Shown: in pieces, positions 33,020 through 44,650 of the stretch
How positions within the stretch are numbered: the first letter of the stretch is position 1
Layout of the letters: each line of letters opens with the position of its first letter
Assembly (NCBI GenBank): GCA_036346225.1
Contig: JARFIW010000885.1
Coordinates: 1,240,001-1,304,000, forward strand
DNA: 64,000 nt
Source of the DNA: Platerodrilus igneus
Taxonomy: Eukaryota > Arthropoda > Insecta > Coleoptera > Lycidae
Direction of reading: 5' to 3'
Made by a program: the position numbers and the translations under genes
The notes under the pieces: model-generated
Told to the model about the DNA's origin: nothing
The model's database searches: none
What the model saw: the letters and a program-made list of their open reading frames with translations, nothing else

Positions 33020-34082
33020 ATCGCGACAAAGCCATAAAAGAAAAAACCTAAAAAAAAAGAAAATGACTGTTAGCACAGTAACATATTAAAATCTAAATTC
33101 TAACTAACCTACATAAATCCTAACTTAAATTCTACAAAATGTTTATTTGAGGCGCCACCTGGTTTTTTCGACCGATAACACGTCTTCCGGATTACCAGGA
33201 AACGGAAAAGTGCACATACGAGTCTTTGGTGTGGCGCAGTTATAATCGACAGCACAAATTTGTCGGGGAGCATGAAACACTACTTAAACTAAAACAAATG
33301 CGACAAGTCGCCTAACCTATATACTAAACTAAAGCTAACATTACAGTTTCCTAAGTGCAGACGCACATGAGCGTTGCATCTAGCCTGTATCTTCATTGGC
33401 AGAAAAGTGCCCAAATTTAAAAATGTTCAAAAGAGTGAGTTACTCTACACTCTAGCAAATTTTTAGTTACTGGTACTCTGGTTTAATAAACAATACACAT
33501 CAAAACTTGTCCGTGACATGCTCGTGAATTAACAAATTTACCAAACGTACCACCTTACTAAATCCCTACATTGCTAACCTAACAAATTACATTTCTACCA
33601 TCAGGTTAGCTTTTCACTTAATATTCTAAAAAAATAATTCCCACGTCTGGTCATAAATACCAAACGTTAGGAAGATAAAAAGATAAAACAAAACCTCAAG
33701 TTATTATCGAAGATAATAGATCAGATAATGGTATTCAGCTTAAGTTATTATCCAAGACAATAGGTAAGATAACGATAGAGTGGCTCCTTGGAGCCGTTAC
33801 ATGGGAATTTCTCGTACCCCTTAAAAAGAGCGACCTGTGAAGCAGGCCCGTTTGCAATTAACGGTACGAGGGACCGGCAAAGGCATTTGGGTGCATCCCT
33901 GCACCCGACGTTAATTGACCGGTGATATAGTCACCCGATATCCACACGATATATAACGATACTTATATATACATGCACTCACAAATTCACACACTCATAC
34001 ATACATTCACTGTTAGCGACCATGTGCGCTGACAGCGGCACCGCATGACCTCACGAAAGATTCCCAGAGACGTAGTCCGGGT

Positions 34083-34265
34083 GTCTATGAAAACCCAATG
34101 TAGTACCTCCGGGTGGAGCATTGGGGACGTGACCGCAAGTATAGCGGCCCTAATTCAAATTATAATGTCTATGAAAACCCAATGTAGTACCTCCGGGTGG
34201 AGCATTGGGGACGTGGCCGCAAATATAGCGGCCCTTATTCAAATTATAATGTCTGTGAAAACCCC
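34083..34265 (+). repeat. 84-bp tandem repeat, two full units and the start of a third
   Basis: Units start at 34083, 34167 and 34251 with GTCTATGAAAACCCAATG (GTCTGTGAAAACCCC in the third) and contain CCGGGTGGAGCATTGGGGAC and ATAGCGGCCC. An inverse single unit lies at 2805-2885. The period is a multiple of three, so an ORF appears across it, but this is a consequence of the repeat. Confidence 0.9.
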
Positions 34266-36379
34266 TCGCGCAACCACACGGTGACTAACGGAAATGAAAA
34301 GGCAGTAGAAATAGGAACGGTGGAAAGAGGGAGGTGGGTATTTGGAATGCATAAGAGGCTCTTCTAGGTAGAAGAAAATAGAGGAAGGGCTCGCATTGAG
34401 CTAAAGAGACAGAAAAGGTGGATAGTAAAGCACTACTCAACCAGCCAATGTAATCAGTAGCCCGGAGTGAGGGAAAAATCACTCTTATGTGGTAGACGGG
34501 TGTTCCGGGACAAGAACAGGTCTACCGAAAGAAAGATAAGGCAGAAACAAAGACAGCAGAATTCGAAAAAGTAGAATTTTTGGACAAGCGTCCGAGAGAA
34601 GGTAGAGAGTTGTCCCTGTTAAAACACAGATCGGTCTGAAGGACCACCTGCGATATTAATTCGACAAGTTAAGGTATATCATAAGTAAAAAAATTCACTA
34701 GACTCTTAAGAGAACTAGTACGATCATTTTCCTAACGAGTGCATCCACTACGATAAGAAAATCAGACAAAAGTTGACACAACCACTTAAAAGTATCATTA
34801 CAGATACATTCACACAAAAACCCAACTGTTTCAAGGTAATTTTTTAAAAACGGTAACGCTATAAACACACAAAAATGTCTAATTTTAAACAATTAAATAC
34901 AGACACATTGTCCCAATATGTTAAAACAACCGAGAATTTAATAAGCTATCGATAAAAGCGATAGCATCTCACCACGAAGTTCAATAAAAAACAACGAAAA
35001 AAAATGTTTATACGTTATGATGATTTAGTAGAAGGAGAAACGAGTAATGATATAGTATAATGTGGGCGACTGTAATAATTCAGAGGAAAAACGCATGGAA
35101 TAGAAAGTCCTAGTTTTTTGCAACTGCGAATATGAACTATCTCTTACAATGGCATAGGCCGCGTCTCCTTTGTGAGCCCAAAGAAGAAAGCATCCACTCT
35201 AACATCAGCTAAAACCAATCATAAAAATTCAATGAGTTATTACGACCAAAGTTACGACAATTACCACACAATTAAACGATGTAAGATAAATACTGAAAAC
35301 AAAATAATATGTTGTAGGAAAGGTGCGAGCGTTAATTAAATGAAACGATAGAGTTATACTGGAGAATCTAGATAATAATCGGATATATAACTAACGGTAA
35401 GTTCAAGGAAAAGTCAACCAGAAGCAAAAAGTTTAAGGTAAGTAAGTTAAACGTATAAAAGGTATATGGTGTATAAGAGAGAGAATAAGTAATTAAAGTT
35501 AATTAATTGATAGTGGGGACTACAAACATTAAATAAATTGTTAAGGAAATGAAACGTAAAAAACTTTTAAATGTACGTTAGGTTGAACGATTTTAAAGAT
35601 AATTTTATACCATCTAATGTGGTTTAAATCGATATGTGAAAAGATAACAGTATTCAAAACTCGATTTACTGATAAAATTGTTGAAGAACGGAAAGATATT
35701 TTGTAACAGATATACTTGCTAAGATGACAAGCTCTCATTTGAGCTTCACCCAGACTAATGCAGAAAAATTCCAACATCATTCTTAAAAAAATGATTCACA
35801 AATTGCTAAAACGACAAACTTACCAACCAAATTCTCGTCTAGAGTTACGTAATGCTGAGCGACCGGCCCTTCGATGGGTTTCGTCTAGACTTACATACAG
35901 CTGGGCGACCAAATTCGACAGTAAATCTCGCTTAATAGATCTTAAAATGTTGCGTTGGAATATCGATATATCTAAAAAATATGCTATCAAAACACAATCA
36001 TACTCGCTATACAAAAGAAATATTCTACGATACATGTATAGAGAGAACAGAATTCCAAATTATTAAAATATTCTTTTGATATCGCGAAAATTGTCAACAA
36101 CTATCGTAAATGAGCTTAAATACAAAACGTTAACAACCCTTGATTATTGTCGTACTTAGAAAGGCAGATATAAAGAAATCCAGTTTATTACAGCATTTTG
36201 GACGGTAAAAGGTATAGTTAGATAATTGCGTTAACTGTATTTAAAGGCAAAATTTTGTTTAAAAGGAATTTATAGGTTATAGTTGTTTAAATTAGTAAGA
36301 AAACACTTCTAACACGGTCAGAGCAAAATAGTGTTTAAGGGATAATACTCCCTATATGTTTGTGGTGGTTTGTTTAGCA

Positions 36380-36935
36380 TTCTTCTTAATCTTCTTTGGG
36401 AATTAAACCACTCATATTTTGTAAAATGATCTTTATTTACGTTTCTAATTTTTTCTTATTTTACCGAGATTCAGTGAAGGGGGTTAAGTAACCTGTGGCT
36501 ACCAAGATCCCCCAACATTTATAGACAAAATTAGAAATCTCTCAATTGTATAAATAGAAACATGTTAAAAAATGTTTTCCAATTCCCAAATTATTGAATT
36601 TATATTAAATTCACCAATAAAAATTAATCAGCTGATTTCACGTTAAGCGTATTGGCTACCTTAGGAAAGTCGATCCCAGGTTGCAACACAAATTGAAGGC
36701 AATCATTCTTTTAAACTTTAAAAATTTTTGCTTAGTGTACCCAAACCAAATATTTCAAACATCAATAAATCAAAGTAACCTTCAATTTATGTCATAAACG
36801 TCAAACTTGAAGTTTTTATTATTTTGACAACGACCTAGGTCATGGATCGAAACGTAAATAAAGATCATTTTAAAAAATATGAGTGGTTTAATTCCCAAAG
36901 AAGATTAAGAAGAAGTGTTTAAGGGAACAGATATA
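36380..36935. repeat. Penelope-associated terminal sequences in inverted arrangement
   Basis: 36466-36925 (+) matches about 51540-51977: both share TCTCAATTGTATAAATAGAAACATG, GATTTCACGTTAAGC and AAAGTCGATCCCAGGT, and end in the GGATCGAAACGTAAATAAAG unit. 36380-36432 is an inverse copy of the last 70 bp (on the minus strand GAAACGTAAATAAAGATCATTTT), cut exactly near the GAAAC. Inverted, incomplete terminal copies are typical of Penelope-like elements. Confidence 0.75.
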
Positions 36936-37713
36936 ACAACATTACGTTACTATAACGCTTTAAAAGACATACTAAAAATTCAGTTAATTAGAAAATCTAT
37001 ATTTTGGAAGGGATTTTTTTTATAAAGGTAATTGTAATTTATAATTGATTATTTAGGTTATAAAGAGACACTCAAAATTATAGAAAAATACATTATATGT
37101 ATTATTTAAACGGTAGCTTTAAAAATTTATCTTAAAAACAGTTTAAGATAGGCTAAGGAAAATTTCAAAAGTAAAGTAATTATTTCAACTAACCTTAATG
37201 GCAATTCAAAAGGTTTTTTTCTTTTTTTTTATAATGGGTAGAAAAAAAAGCTATTTACTTATAGTTAAAAATACTTACAGGCAGAATTATATAATCCAAA
37301 CATGTGTTTAATTGAGGTTATATTATGTAATAGACAGTTCTGAAAGATATGCACTTTTAATTTTATTTCGAACCGAATTAGGTAGTTATTTAAGAGAATT
37401 TAAGTTAGAAACACACTATTTTTTTTTATAATACGAGAATTACTTGGATTAGCAATACATTATAAAAAAAATACCAGAAAAATTAATATTCAATATGGCC
37501 ACTGATATTAAATTAGCCTAACACCTGTCATTTCATTTCAGATGATTATATAGTAACTTTCAGTGCTACCACTCTAAATTTTATGAGTTAATAGATATTA
37601 AAAATGTTCATAATTATTTATTTTTTAAATGAAAAAGCTACAAATATAGTTAATTAATACATTATAAGATAGAAAACAAATTATTCAACCGGAAAAACAT
37701 TGGAATGCGCTAC

Positions 37714-38370
37714 TATTATACCCCCTCCGCGCCGGTACGCGAGCCACTGCAGACAGTTGGTAGCAATGTTAATGTAAAAATGACGCGCAAATTATAGATG
37801 ACGTCACACAATATGCGAATTATTGCAACACAATTAAACAGTTATGCAAATTTTAAAGAAAACCCCAACGGAGTACTCACGTGAGCATGTAGGGCTTCCT
37901 TCAGAATTACTCCATGATGTCGGCGGCGGCTTCGCTAGTCTTTTTCGGGCGTCGGCTGCTTCGCTGATCTTTCGAGCGTCGGCTGCTTTGCTGATCTTTC
38001 GGGCGTGGGAATTCTTGAGCCCGGTTGAATTCAAATTCGATTTGTCTTCTCTCTATATGTAGATACAAATAAGGTAAAGGAGACAGGTAAAGGTACGATA
38101 ATTTGGAATCACAGGAAACCTACATATCCGGAAAAAGACACGATACGATACCAGCCAACTACACTTGTTCACCTCTCGGAGGCTAGTCTTCTCACGTATG
38201 CCGGAAATTCACCACTTGCATTCTTGGCCCACCGCGTCGGCGCAAATCTCGCGCAGCGCACTATCTGAAGTGACGGAAATACGCACACGAGTCTTTTTAA
38301 ATTTATTGGCGCGAAATTCTTACAAATTAAAACTTATAATAATGTTTACGGCCGATTTCGGCTCGTAACA
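37714..38370 (-). repeat. 5' LTR of the LARD-like element
   Basis: 657 bp. It has an additional copy of a short GGCTGCTTYGCTGATCTTTC repeat (two at 37948-38000 against one in the 3' LTR). No good tRNA primer-binding site could be read next to it. Confidence 0.9.
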
Positions 38371-39037
38371 ATCGCAGACAGCACAGTATAAAACAAAAAC
38401 ACGCCAGAGACATGGTACAACGAAATATATCTCTACCAATTCCGTTAGTTGCCCATCAAGACCGTAAATCTTCATAACCAGATTTGAAGACTCCTAATAA
38501 ATAAAGAAGATCAATAAATGCCTCTATTTCAATCTTAGCAGTATTATTAATAAATGAAGCAGAAAATTGAGATCTGCTGTTTCTGCGCCTTCTAAATTTA
38601 CTATATATTACTTTAATCTTATCAATTTTAGCGTTAGTCCAAACGACAATTTCTGAAATCATTCTATTAGATATTAGCAGTCTCCAAGCTTTTAATGGAG
38701 GTGAAGGAGGATTTTGTTGGGATGAACCTTTCACGCCTGGCAAAACTCTTACTATATTCTTTGCTAAAGTTTTTCCTCTTACTGGTGTATCTTGTGCCCA
38801 TTTTGTCCTGTCTTTTCCATACCACGCTTTACTGTTCTTTGTCGTCTTCACTCTTCCATCTTCTAATGACTGAGTATCTTCCTGTTCTTCATCGCTTTGA
38901 TCAGAGGGATTCCATTCGACTTCAGTGTCAGAATCATGATCACTATGTTCTTCAAAATCATTGTCCTCCTGGTCACTTACATCGCCAGCATTTAATATAT
39001 TTTCGTACGCTTCACGCCTATCTTCTGCTAAAGATAC
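38371..39037 (-). pseudogene. piggyBac transposase, N-terminal acidic region and domain start
   Basis: Minus-strand reading: SLAEDRREAYENILNAGD, then a long Asp/Glu/Ser-rich segment typical of piggyBac N-termini. Next come AWYGKDRTKWAQDTP, LPGVKGSS, WRLLISNRMISEIVVWTN and a LLYLLGVFKSGYEDLRS block. A TGA (about 38454) replaces a Leu codon. The segment ends at the LTR-element duplication ATCG (38371-38374). Confidence 0.9.
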
Positions 39038-39218
39038 GGATCATTCCATAAAAATGTGACAATTTGTGTCCAGTTTCAATTTTTAAATAAAAACCTTAAC
39101 ATTTGAATAATTTTATTCTACCATATAAGAAAACAATTAACTTATTACAATATAACGTACATAAATTTGTGCTGAAAGTAATATCGAGTCGATATTTTTC
39201 ATCTTTTTATATTCAAAC

Positions 39219-39830
39219 ATCAACACCATAGCCTGTCCGACGCCGTGTTTTTAGGAAAGACTGTACCTCACATTGTTCAGTTTAATAGCAAAGCTCTCGT
39301 TTTGATACATTAATTGAGATATAATTAAATATTCATTTCAGCAGTCTAAAAACATTTGGGAAAATATTAAAATACGTAATAATTTTAATACCTCAGAAAG
39401 TGTACAAGATCTATATCAACACCGTGGTCACCAATATTATAACTAATATCATTTTTGTAGAAGTGGGGAAAGGGTAATCACCAGTTTGAGTCGATGGTTT
39501 TAACGGTCAGTTGCTCCTGAGATGTTTAAGTTTGATGTAGTGTTGTGCGTTTTTTGATCAAAAGATCGCTAAACGAGAGCCAGGTAAGCGTACATATTTA
39601 CACGTCAACACCGTGCATTGCGTTACAAATTTTTTTAATGTGAAAATATATTTTCTCAATACCTTTTTTGTTTGTTAACGTTGGGGGTAGAAAATACATC
39701 ATGAGTTAATTTAATACTGATTTTAAATATAGATTTATTCTAGTATAAAACTAATATCGTTAACACCGTAGTCATCAACACCATAATTTGAAGGCCCTAC
39801 GGAGTTGATTAATGAATTACGGTGTTGATT
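39219..39830. promoter_or_regulatory. Subterminal TCAACACCRTR motif cluster
   Basis: ATCAACACCATA at 39219, ATCAACACCGTG at 39415, GTCAACACCGTG at 39604, TTAACACCGTAG at 39760, ATCAACACCATA at 39774, an inverse copy TTACGGTGTTGAT at 39817, and one more at the other end (46012, GTCAACACCATA). They lie outside the coding region in both subterminal regions, as transposase-binding sites do in several DNA transposon families. That role is inferred. Confidence 0.55.
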
Positions 39831-39894
39831 TATATTATATTCAGCATTTTAATTAATAGCGATTTATTTTTCTGTACACTAGATTTTATATAGT

Positions 39895-41414
39895 CATGAA
39901 AACAAACTTGGTAGATGAGAAAAAACATAAAAAAGCAGAAGCCCAGCGACTTAGACGAGCCAAAATCAAAGCAAATCCAGAGTTGTATGAAATAGAGAAA
40001 GCGAAAGAAAAATAAAGATGGGCTCGTAGGGTAAAAGATGGAAAACCTAAAACAATTAAGGATTTAAGTCGAAGGGAACAAAAAAGCAAGCGAAGAAAAT
40101 GGAAAGAATGTTCAAAAAATTATTGAAAAACGAAGACAAAGATGCGGTTTGCAGGCATCCAATTTATAAACGAAACTACACCTCCTCCTAGCCCTGTAAG
40201 TTTTGAAGTAGAACGACAAGGTACCAGTAGAGCTATTGTTGGGCAAAAAAGAATTAGAAAAGATAGAGCCAGGGCATGCCGAAAAATAAAAATTTTAGAA
40301 AAACAGCTGCAACATAAAAAACGAGTAATAGAAAAATTGAGAAAAAGGAACCAGATTTCTTAAGAAGTATACGAAAAAGAATTCTCCATTGCAGAACGTG
40401 AAAGCATTGATTAGACGATATCCAGCATCAACTTTTATTTCATGAAACTCTAATGTCCCAACTTTCTAATAACTTTTCTAGTCTCAAACAGAGGGCTGAT
40501 CGAAGATTTGCATCCCAAATTCTTACTGGGGATCTTATAAAAAAATATAGGTCTAAAGGTAAATTCGGTTTCCTTCTGTACAGAAATCAACGAGTACAAA
40601 TAAGTCATAAAACTACCACTAAAACAAAAAAAAATCGGTACTTTACAAGGAAGTAAGAAGTTTTTTGGAAAAAGACGAATCAAGTCGACTTTGTCCAGGC
40701 AAAAAGGACACTATCACAAAGAAAGGCGTTAAAAAACAAAAAAGGCTTTTGAATAAGTCTTTAAAATTATTGCATAAAGAATTTATAAGAACTGCTACTA
40801 AACCAATTAGTTATACCTTATTTTGCCAGCTCAAACCCTTTTGGGCCAGGCAACCAGATACAAACAAACGTGATACATGTTTATGTATGGTTTGTGAAAA
40901 TTTTGAATTGGTGGTGAAAAAGTTGAAGTTAATTAATGTAATTAATCAAACTAACATGCATACACTGTGTCAGGCCCTTTGCTGTGCTAATAATATGGAC
41001 GAAAAATGCTTGGAGAGAAAGTGTTCTAAATGTAACGATAAAGTGGTAGCTTGCAGTACATTTAATGGCGTAGACCTAGTTACATATCATAAATGGTGCA
41101 CTAAAAAAGAAATAATTACTAAATCAGGAAAGGAAAAGTTATGTAAGAAAATCTTTAAAAATAAAATAAGTATCACAACAAAAGGACTCGTTGATGGACT
41201 ACTGTCATCGGTTCCTATAATAATGCAGCACATGGCTAATAAACACCATCAATATAGACACCTTGATTCACTTAAAAAGAGTTTAAAAAATAATGAAGCT
41301 ATTTTGCATTTAGACTTCTCCGAAAATTATGTTTGTAAATATGGAACAGAAGTTCAGTCATTCCACTTTGGTGGCTCAAAGGAACAAGTTGTTTTACACA
41401 CTGTAATGGTTTAA
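39895..41414 (+). pseudogene. DDE transposase of the 7.2-kb element, N-terminal half
   Basis: Starts MKTNLVDEKKHKKAEAQRLR with a very basic helical region that continues through several frames (RARACRKIKILEKQLQHKKR). The better-kept part 40665-41414 has a Cys-rich region (TCLCMVCENFELVV, ALCCANN, CLERKCSKCND) that may bind zinc. A conserved core follows, LHLDFSENYVCKYGTEVQSF (first catalytic Asp at about 41312), then HFGGSKEQVVLHT. The frame is lost at 41413. Multiple frameshifts lie between 40015 and 40665. Confidence 0.75.
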
Positions 41415-43170
41415 GTAGTGTAACATGTTTAATTTGATCAGTATTTATTCACATTGAATTACGAGGATAATGCGCTAAGCATGCTTTACTCTTTAATAAT
41501 GTTTCATATAGTACCTAATGGAACGCTTCGTTTTAATAATCTTCTTGTAGTAAAATATCTGTGTCACATAAAGTTATTTTGGCGAGCACCTCTAGCAATC
41601 CTGCATCTTACGTATTTCCCCACCTTTAACCACGAGTTTTTAATACCGTCGCGATCATTCGTTTCTAGTTTGGTTGGTTAGTCGCTCCCTAGCAACCAAT
41701 TCATCAAGATGTTTTCCAGACTAGAGGCATGCGACCTTTGGTTGAATTATTTGTGTGGGTGGTTCAAGTCATGCTAGACTTGGATCAATTTCAGTAACTT
41801 CTACTAACGCGAGCCTACAAAAAACAATAGAAAAGAACAAGTGAAGATTTTGGTTTTGTAAGTTGTATGGGTTTGTACAAGAACATGAGATTGCAGACAT
41901 GTGTTCGTGATTGCTGTCGCCCCAAGTTTGGAATGGCTTATAGTATTGTTTGGAACTGATGGAATTTCTGTTTGAATTTGTCTAGGAATATCAGATGCAG
42001 TTTAGTTCGTTATTAAGTTTAAGAAATTTTTGCATGTGTTTAGAATGTCGTTAGCCTTTGACAAACAGACGGTCACATATGATCTGTTTCATTTTCGATT
42101 ATTGTTGAACTGGTTTTACAAACCGTAAAAAGAAATTTTTGTCAGGTTAAGTTTATATAATTGTAAGCTTTGTTCCATTTGAACTTCAGATAAATTTCAA
42201 GGTATATTTGCGACGTTATATTTTTTTGTGATGCAGCAACATTTGACAGATGTTTGCCGTGAAAGCAGATGTTTTGAGCAGCTTTCCTAAAATTCAAATT
42301 AAACATTTTTCAATCTAGAAATTAGCTTTTATTCACAGATAAATTATAAAAACTAAGTATCAAAATTTAAATACACGCTGCGTACTAATTATGAAACTGT
42401 AATCTACCTGATAAGATCTGCCCAGGATAGAAATGATAATTCAATGCATTGTGTTTACGAATTACTTTGATCAAATATTTAAAACAAGCTTATGTTTAGT
42501 GAGCTGTCTTTTGCTTTAAAAAGACAAAATTTTGATTTTGTTATAAACATTATTGTTGAGAATTTTTTACCTGTTAAAAAGTTTTGAAATTTAAAAAAAA
42601 AGTTTCTTTTACTTCAGTAAACAATTAGTTAAACTTTTATTTTGGTCAAATGCGATCAAATCTCATAACATAAAGGTAGAAGTTTTGAGTAATAATTTTG
42701 TGCCAATACCATATTGGATAAACATTTTTTTATTTTTAATACTTTTATAGGACACAAATGGTGTTCTACATTTTCTTTATTTAATCTTTGTAATTTCTTA
42801 CAGGAGCTGCGTCTTATTTTTATAAGACAGGTTTTTGTTAACGAAAGCGATCGTTTTATCTTTGGGTTTCCACGTCCGCCCTTAGAATTGTGCTTTGCTC
42901 TTATCGTGATTATCTCAGGACTTGGTGGCGCCTATTTAACTTAGTTTAGCTTTGGTTTGCAAACAAAATTCGACTTCCCCCCACCCCCACTTCTTATTGC
43001 CCTACCCAGGAATAGACCCCTAGCTATGTCGGAAGATTTTTGTGCACAGGCGCCCATTTAGAAAATTAAGTTTCACTAGCGCCCATCAAACAACAACTTT
43101 GAAAAATTCGTAGCACTGGCGTCCAACAACAACAAAATTCGTAACAGTAGGTCATAAAAATAAAATCATA
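41415..43170. mobile_element. 1.75-kb insert splitting the transposase
   Basis: The protein pattern stops at HTVMV (41412) and resumes with AFCTFSNSPRKDPLAIIAHL at about 43175, so 41415-43170 is extra. I found no clean splice sites in phase, nor target duplications. The right part (42714-43090) is an inverted relative of 44270-44650. The rest is AT-rich with no recognisable gene. Confidence 0.5.
42760..43090 (+). repeat. Inverted repeat with an exon-like peptide, left copy
   Basis: After a splice-acceptor-like TTTCTTACAG the frame reads LRLIFIRQVFVNESDRFIFG, then FPRPPLE, and ends GLGGAYLT-stop. The inverse copy at 44270-44650 encodes the related LRQVFVSEGDLFFFGSPRPP. The flanking GATAGACCCCTAG-like blocks are also shared. 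This may be a conserved exon captured by the element, or coding sequence of an unknown element. Confidence 0.55.
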
Positions 43171-43174
43171 AAAA

Positions 43175-44256
43175 GGGCCTTTTGTACATTTTCTAATTCA
43201 CCAAGGAAAGATCCATTGGCAATAATTGCACATTTGAAACCCGTTATTGTAGAAATTTTTTCAATTTGCAACCCAATAAAAATTCATTTTATAAATGATG
43301 GTCCATCAACCCAATACCGTAATTATAAAATATTCTACCTCATAGGAACATATTTTCCACAAGAACTACGTTCAACCGAATTCATTACATGGAATTATAG
43401 TGAAAGAGGTCATGGCAAAGGTGTCCCCGATGGCATAGTAGGTTGTTTTAAACCAATTGCTAATTGTTTGGTTGCTCTTGGACAAGACATTTCAAATGTT
43501 AACAACTTGGTAAACTTGATGAATGTTAATTTGAACAAGATTACTTTATACTTTGTACCACAAGAAATCGTAGATGCCAATGATCATTTGTTGAGTCAAA
43601 ATATTAAACGTTTTAAGGGTACGAGGAAAACACACCAAATCGTATGGGCTTGTCGCCAATCCAATGTTTTGCAGTTTAAAAGACTGTCATGTTTTAATTG
43701 TTTTGAAAATCCTTTGTACATGGACTACAATATTGGATCATTGGCGTTTAAAGGTCATATTTTACCTAGTATCCTTTTATTTAGATTATTTTAGCTATAA
43801 TTATAATTCTTCTAATTTGTATTAATTGTGCATATTCCTTAAGCAACACCTATAGCTCGGTTACGATATCACGATGTTTATTCATCGGACTCTGAAGATG
43901 AAAATAATTCTTCTATAGTTAACCCACCTCCTAATACTAAGAAAACTTTGGATTCTAATAGTTTTGTAGTAGTAAAATTTCCTGGAAAAAAAGAATTGAA
44001 ATATTATGTTGGTCATGTTCTTCAACTTCTTGAGGACAACACTCTGGAAGTAAGCTTCATGAGAAAAAGAAGAGATTGTTTTATTTATCCAGAAGTCAAG
44101 GATGTCTCTATTGTTGAACATGATGACATAGATGTGGTTTTGGATCCACCAAAAATAGATAAAAGAGGACGCCATATTTTTAAATTTATTTCAAAAAATA
44201 CAAGGATATGTGTTAATTTTGATAATGTAAAGTTGAGCAAAGATAAGTTTAAATAG
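43175..44256 (+). pseudogene. DDE transposase of the 7.2-kb element, C-terminal half
   Basis: From 43216: IIAHLKPVIVEIF, then IHFINDGPSTQYRNYKIFYL (second Asp), FITWNYSERGHGKGVPDGIV (Glu, with the HGKG..DG signature), TRKTHQIVW and CFNCFENP. After a break near 43800-43870 a C-terminal domain follows: SFVVVKFPGKKELKYYVGHV, DNTLEVSFMRKRRD, and an ending with NFDNVKLSKDKFK-stop at 44256. The DSD/E arrangement and this C-terminal domain recur in a transposase family of invertebrates. In-frame stops between the two parts make it non-functional. Confidence 0.75.
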
Positions 44257-44269
44257 ACTGTAACGATTT

Positions 44270-44650
44270 TTTTCTCTCTAATTGGCTCCGCTAGCCTCAC
44301 GCATGGGCGCTAGTGAAACGTTTTTCTAAAATTCTGGCCGACACTACTTTATAATCACCATGCTCCAAGTTAGGTGTCTGCAAAACAAAGTCTTCCGACG
44401 TAACTAGGGGTCTATTCCTTGGGTAGAGCTATGAGCAATGGGGGTAAGTCGAAATCTGTGGGGGGTCACACTCAAACTAAAACAAACAGGCGCCACCAAG
44501 TCCAGATTGATTCATGTAAATGGCATGGCTAATTTCTAAGGGCGGACGTGGAGACCCAAAGAAAAAAAGATCGCCTTCGCTGACAAAAACCTGTCTTAAC
44601 AGAATAAGACGCTGTTCCTGTAAGGAAAAATAATAATTAAGTCACATAAA
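44270..44650 (-). repeat. Inverted repeat with an exon-like peptide, right copy
   Basis: Inverse relative of 42760-43090, about 75-80% similar in the exon-like part, with TTTCCTTACAG before the peptide. It shares GGACTTGGTGGCGCC, GGAATAGACCCCTAG and CACTAGCGCCCAT with the left copy. The two copies bracket the second half of the transposase gene. Confidence 0.55.

Larger units (their letters stand above)
33020..37713. other. Interior of the LARD-like element
   Basis: AT-rich DNA without supported genes. Recognisable pieces are a GC-richer block at about 33780-33930, the 84-bp tandem repeat (34083-34265), a two-copy 46-bp-spaced repeat TCGTCTAGASTTACRTA at 35837 and 35883, and the Penelope-associated block 36380-36935. 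Open stretches such as 35758-36066 have no recognisable motif. Confidence 0.6.
32385..38370 (-). mobile_element. LTR retrotransposon without visible gag-pol (LARD-like), inserted in piggyBac
   Basis: Two direct LTRs (32385-33019 and 37714-38370) lie in minus orientation, flanked by the 4-bp duplication ATCG (32381-32384 and 38371-38374). The surrounding piggyBac frame is restored when one ATCG is kept, which fixes the boundaries. The LTRs begin TGTTACG and end ...TAATA, an unusual TG...TA. The 4.7-kb interior has no reading frame resembling gag, protease, RT or integrase, so it depended on another element. It has since collected other repeats (34.1 kb and 36.4-36.9 kb). Confidence 0.85.

Noticed and set aside
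33830..33930. Possible tRNA or structured RNA in a GC-richer block
   Set aside because: No cloverleaf with proper A and B boxes could be drawn by eye.
34045..34284. 79-aa open frame
   Set aside because: It is produced by the 84-bp tandem repeat, whose period is a multiple of three. No coding similarity and the composition follows the repeat.
35758..36066. 102-aa frame in the LTR-element interior
   Set aside because: No recognisable motif, and it spans a short imperfect direct repeat.
41413..43175. Reading the 1.75-kb gap in the DDE transposase as a spliced intron
   Set aside because: No donor/acceptor pair gives the right phase, and the gap contains an inverted repeat shared with the 3' flank.
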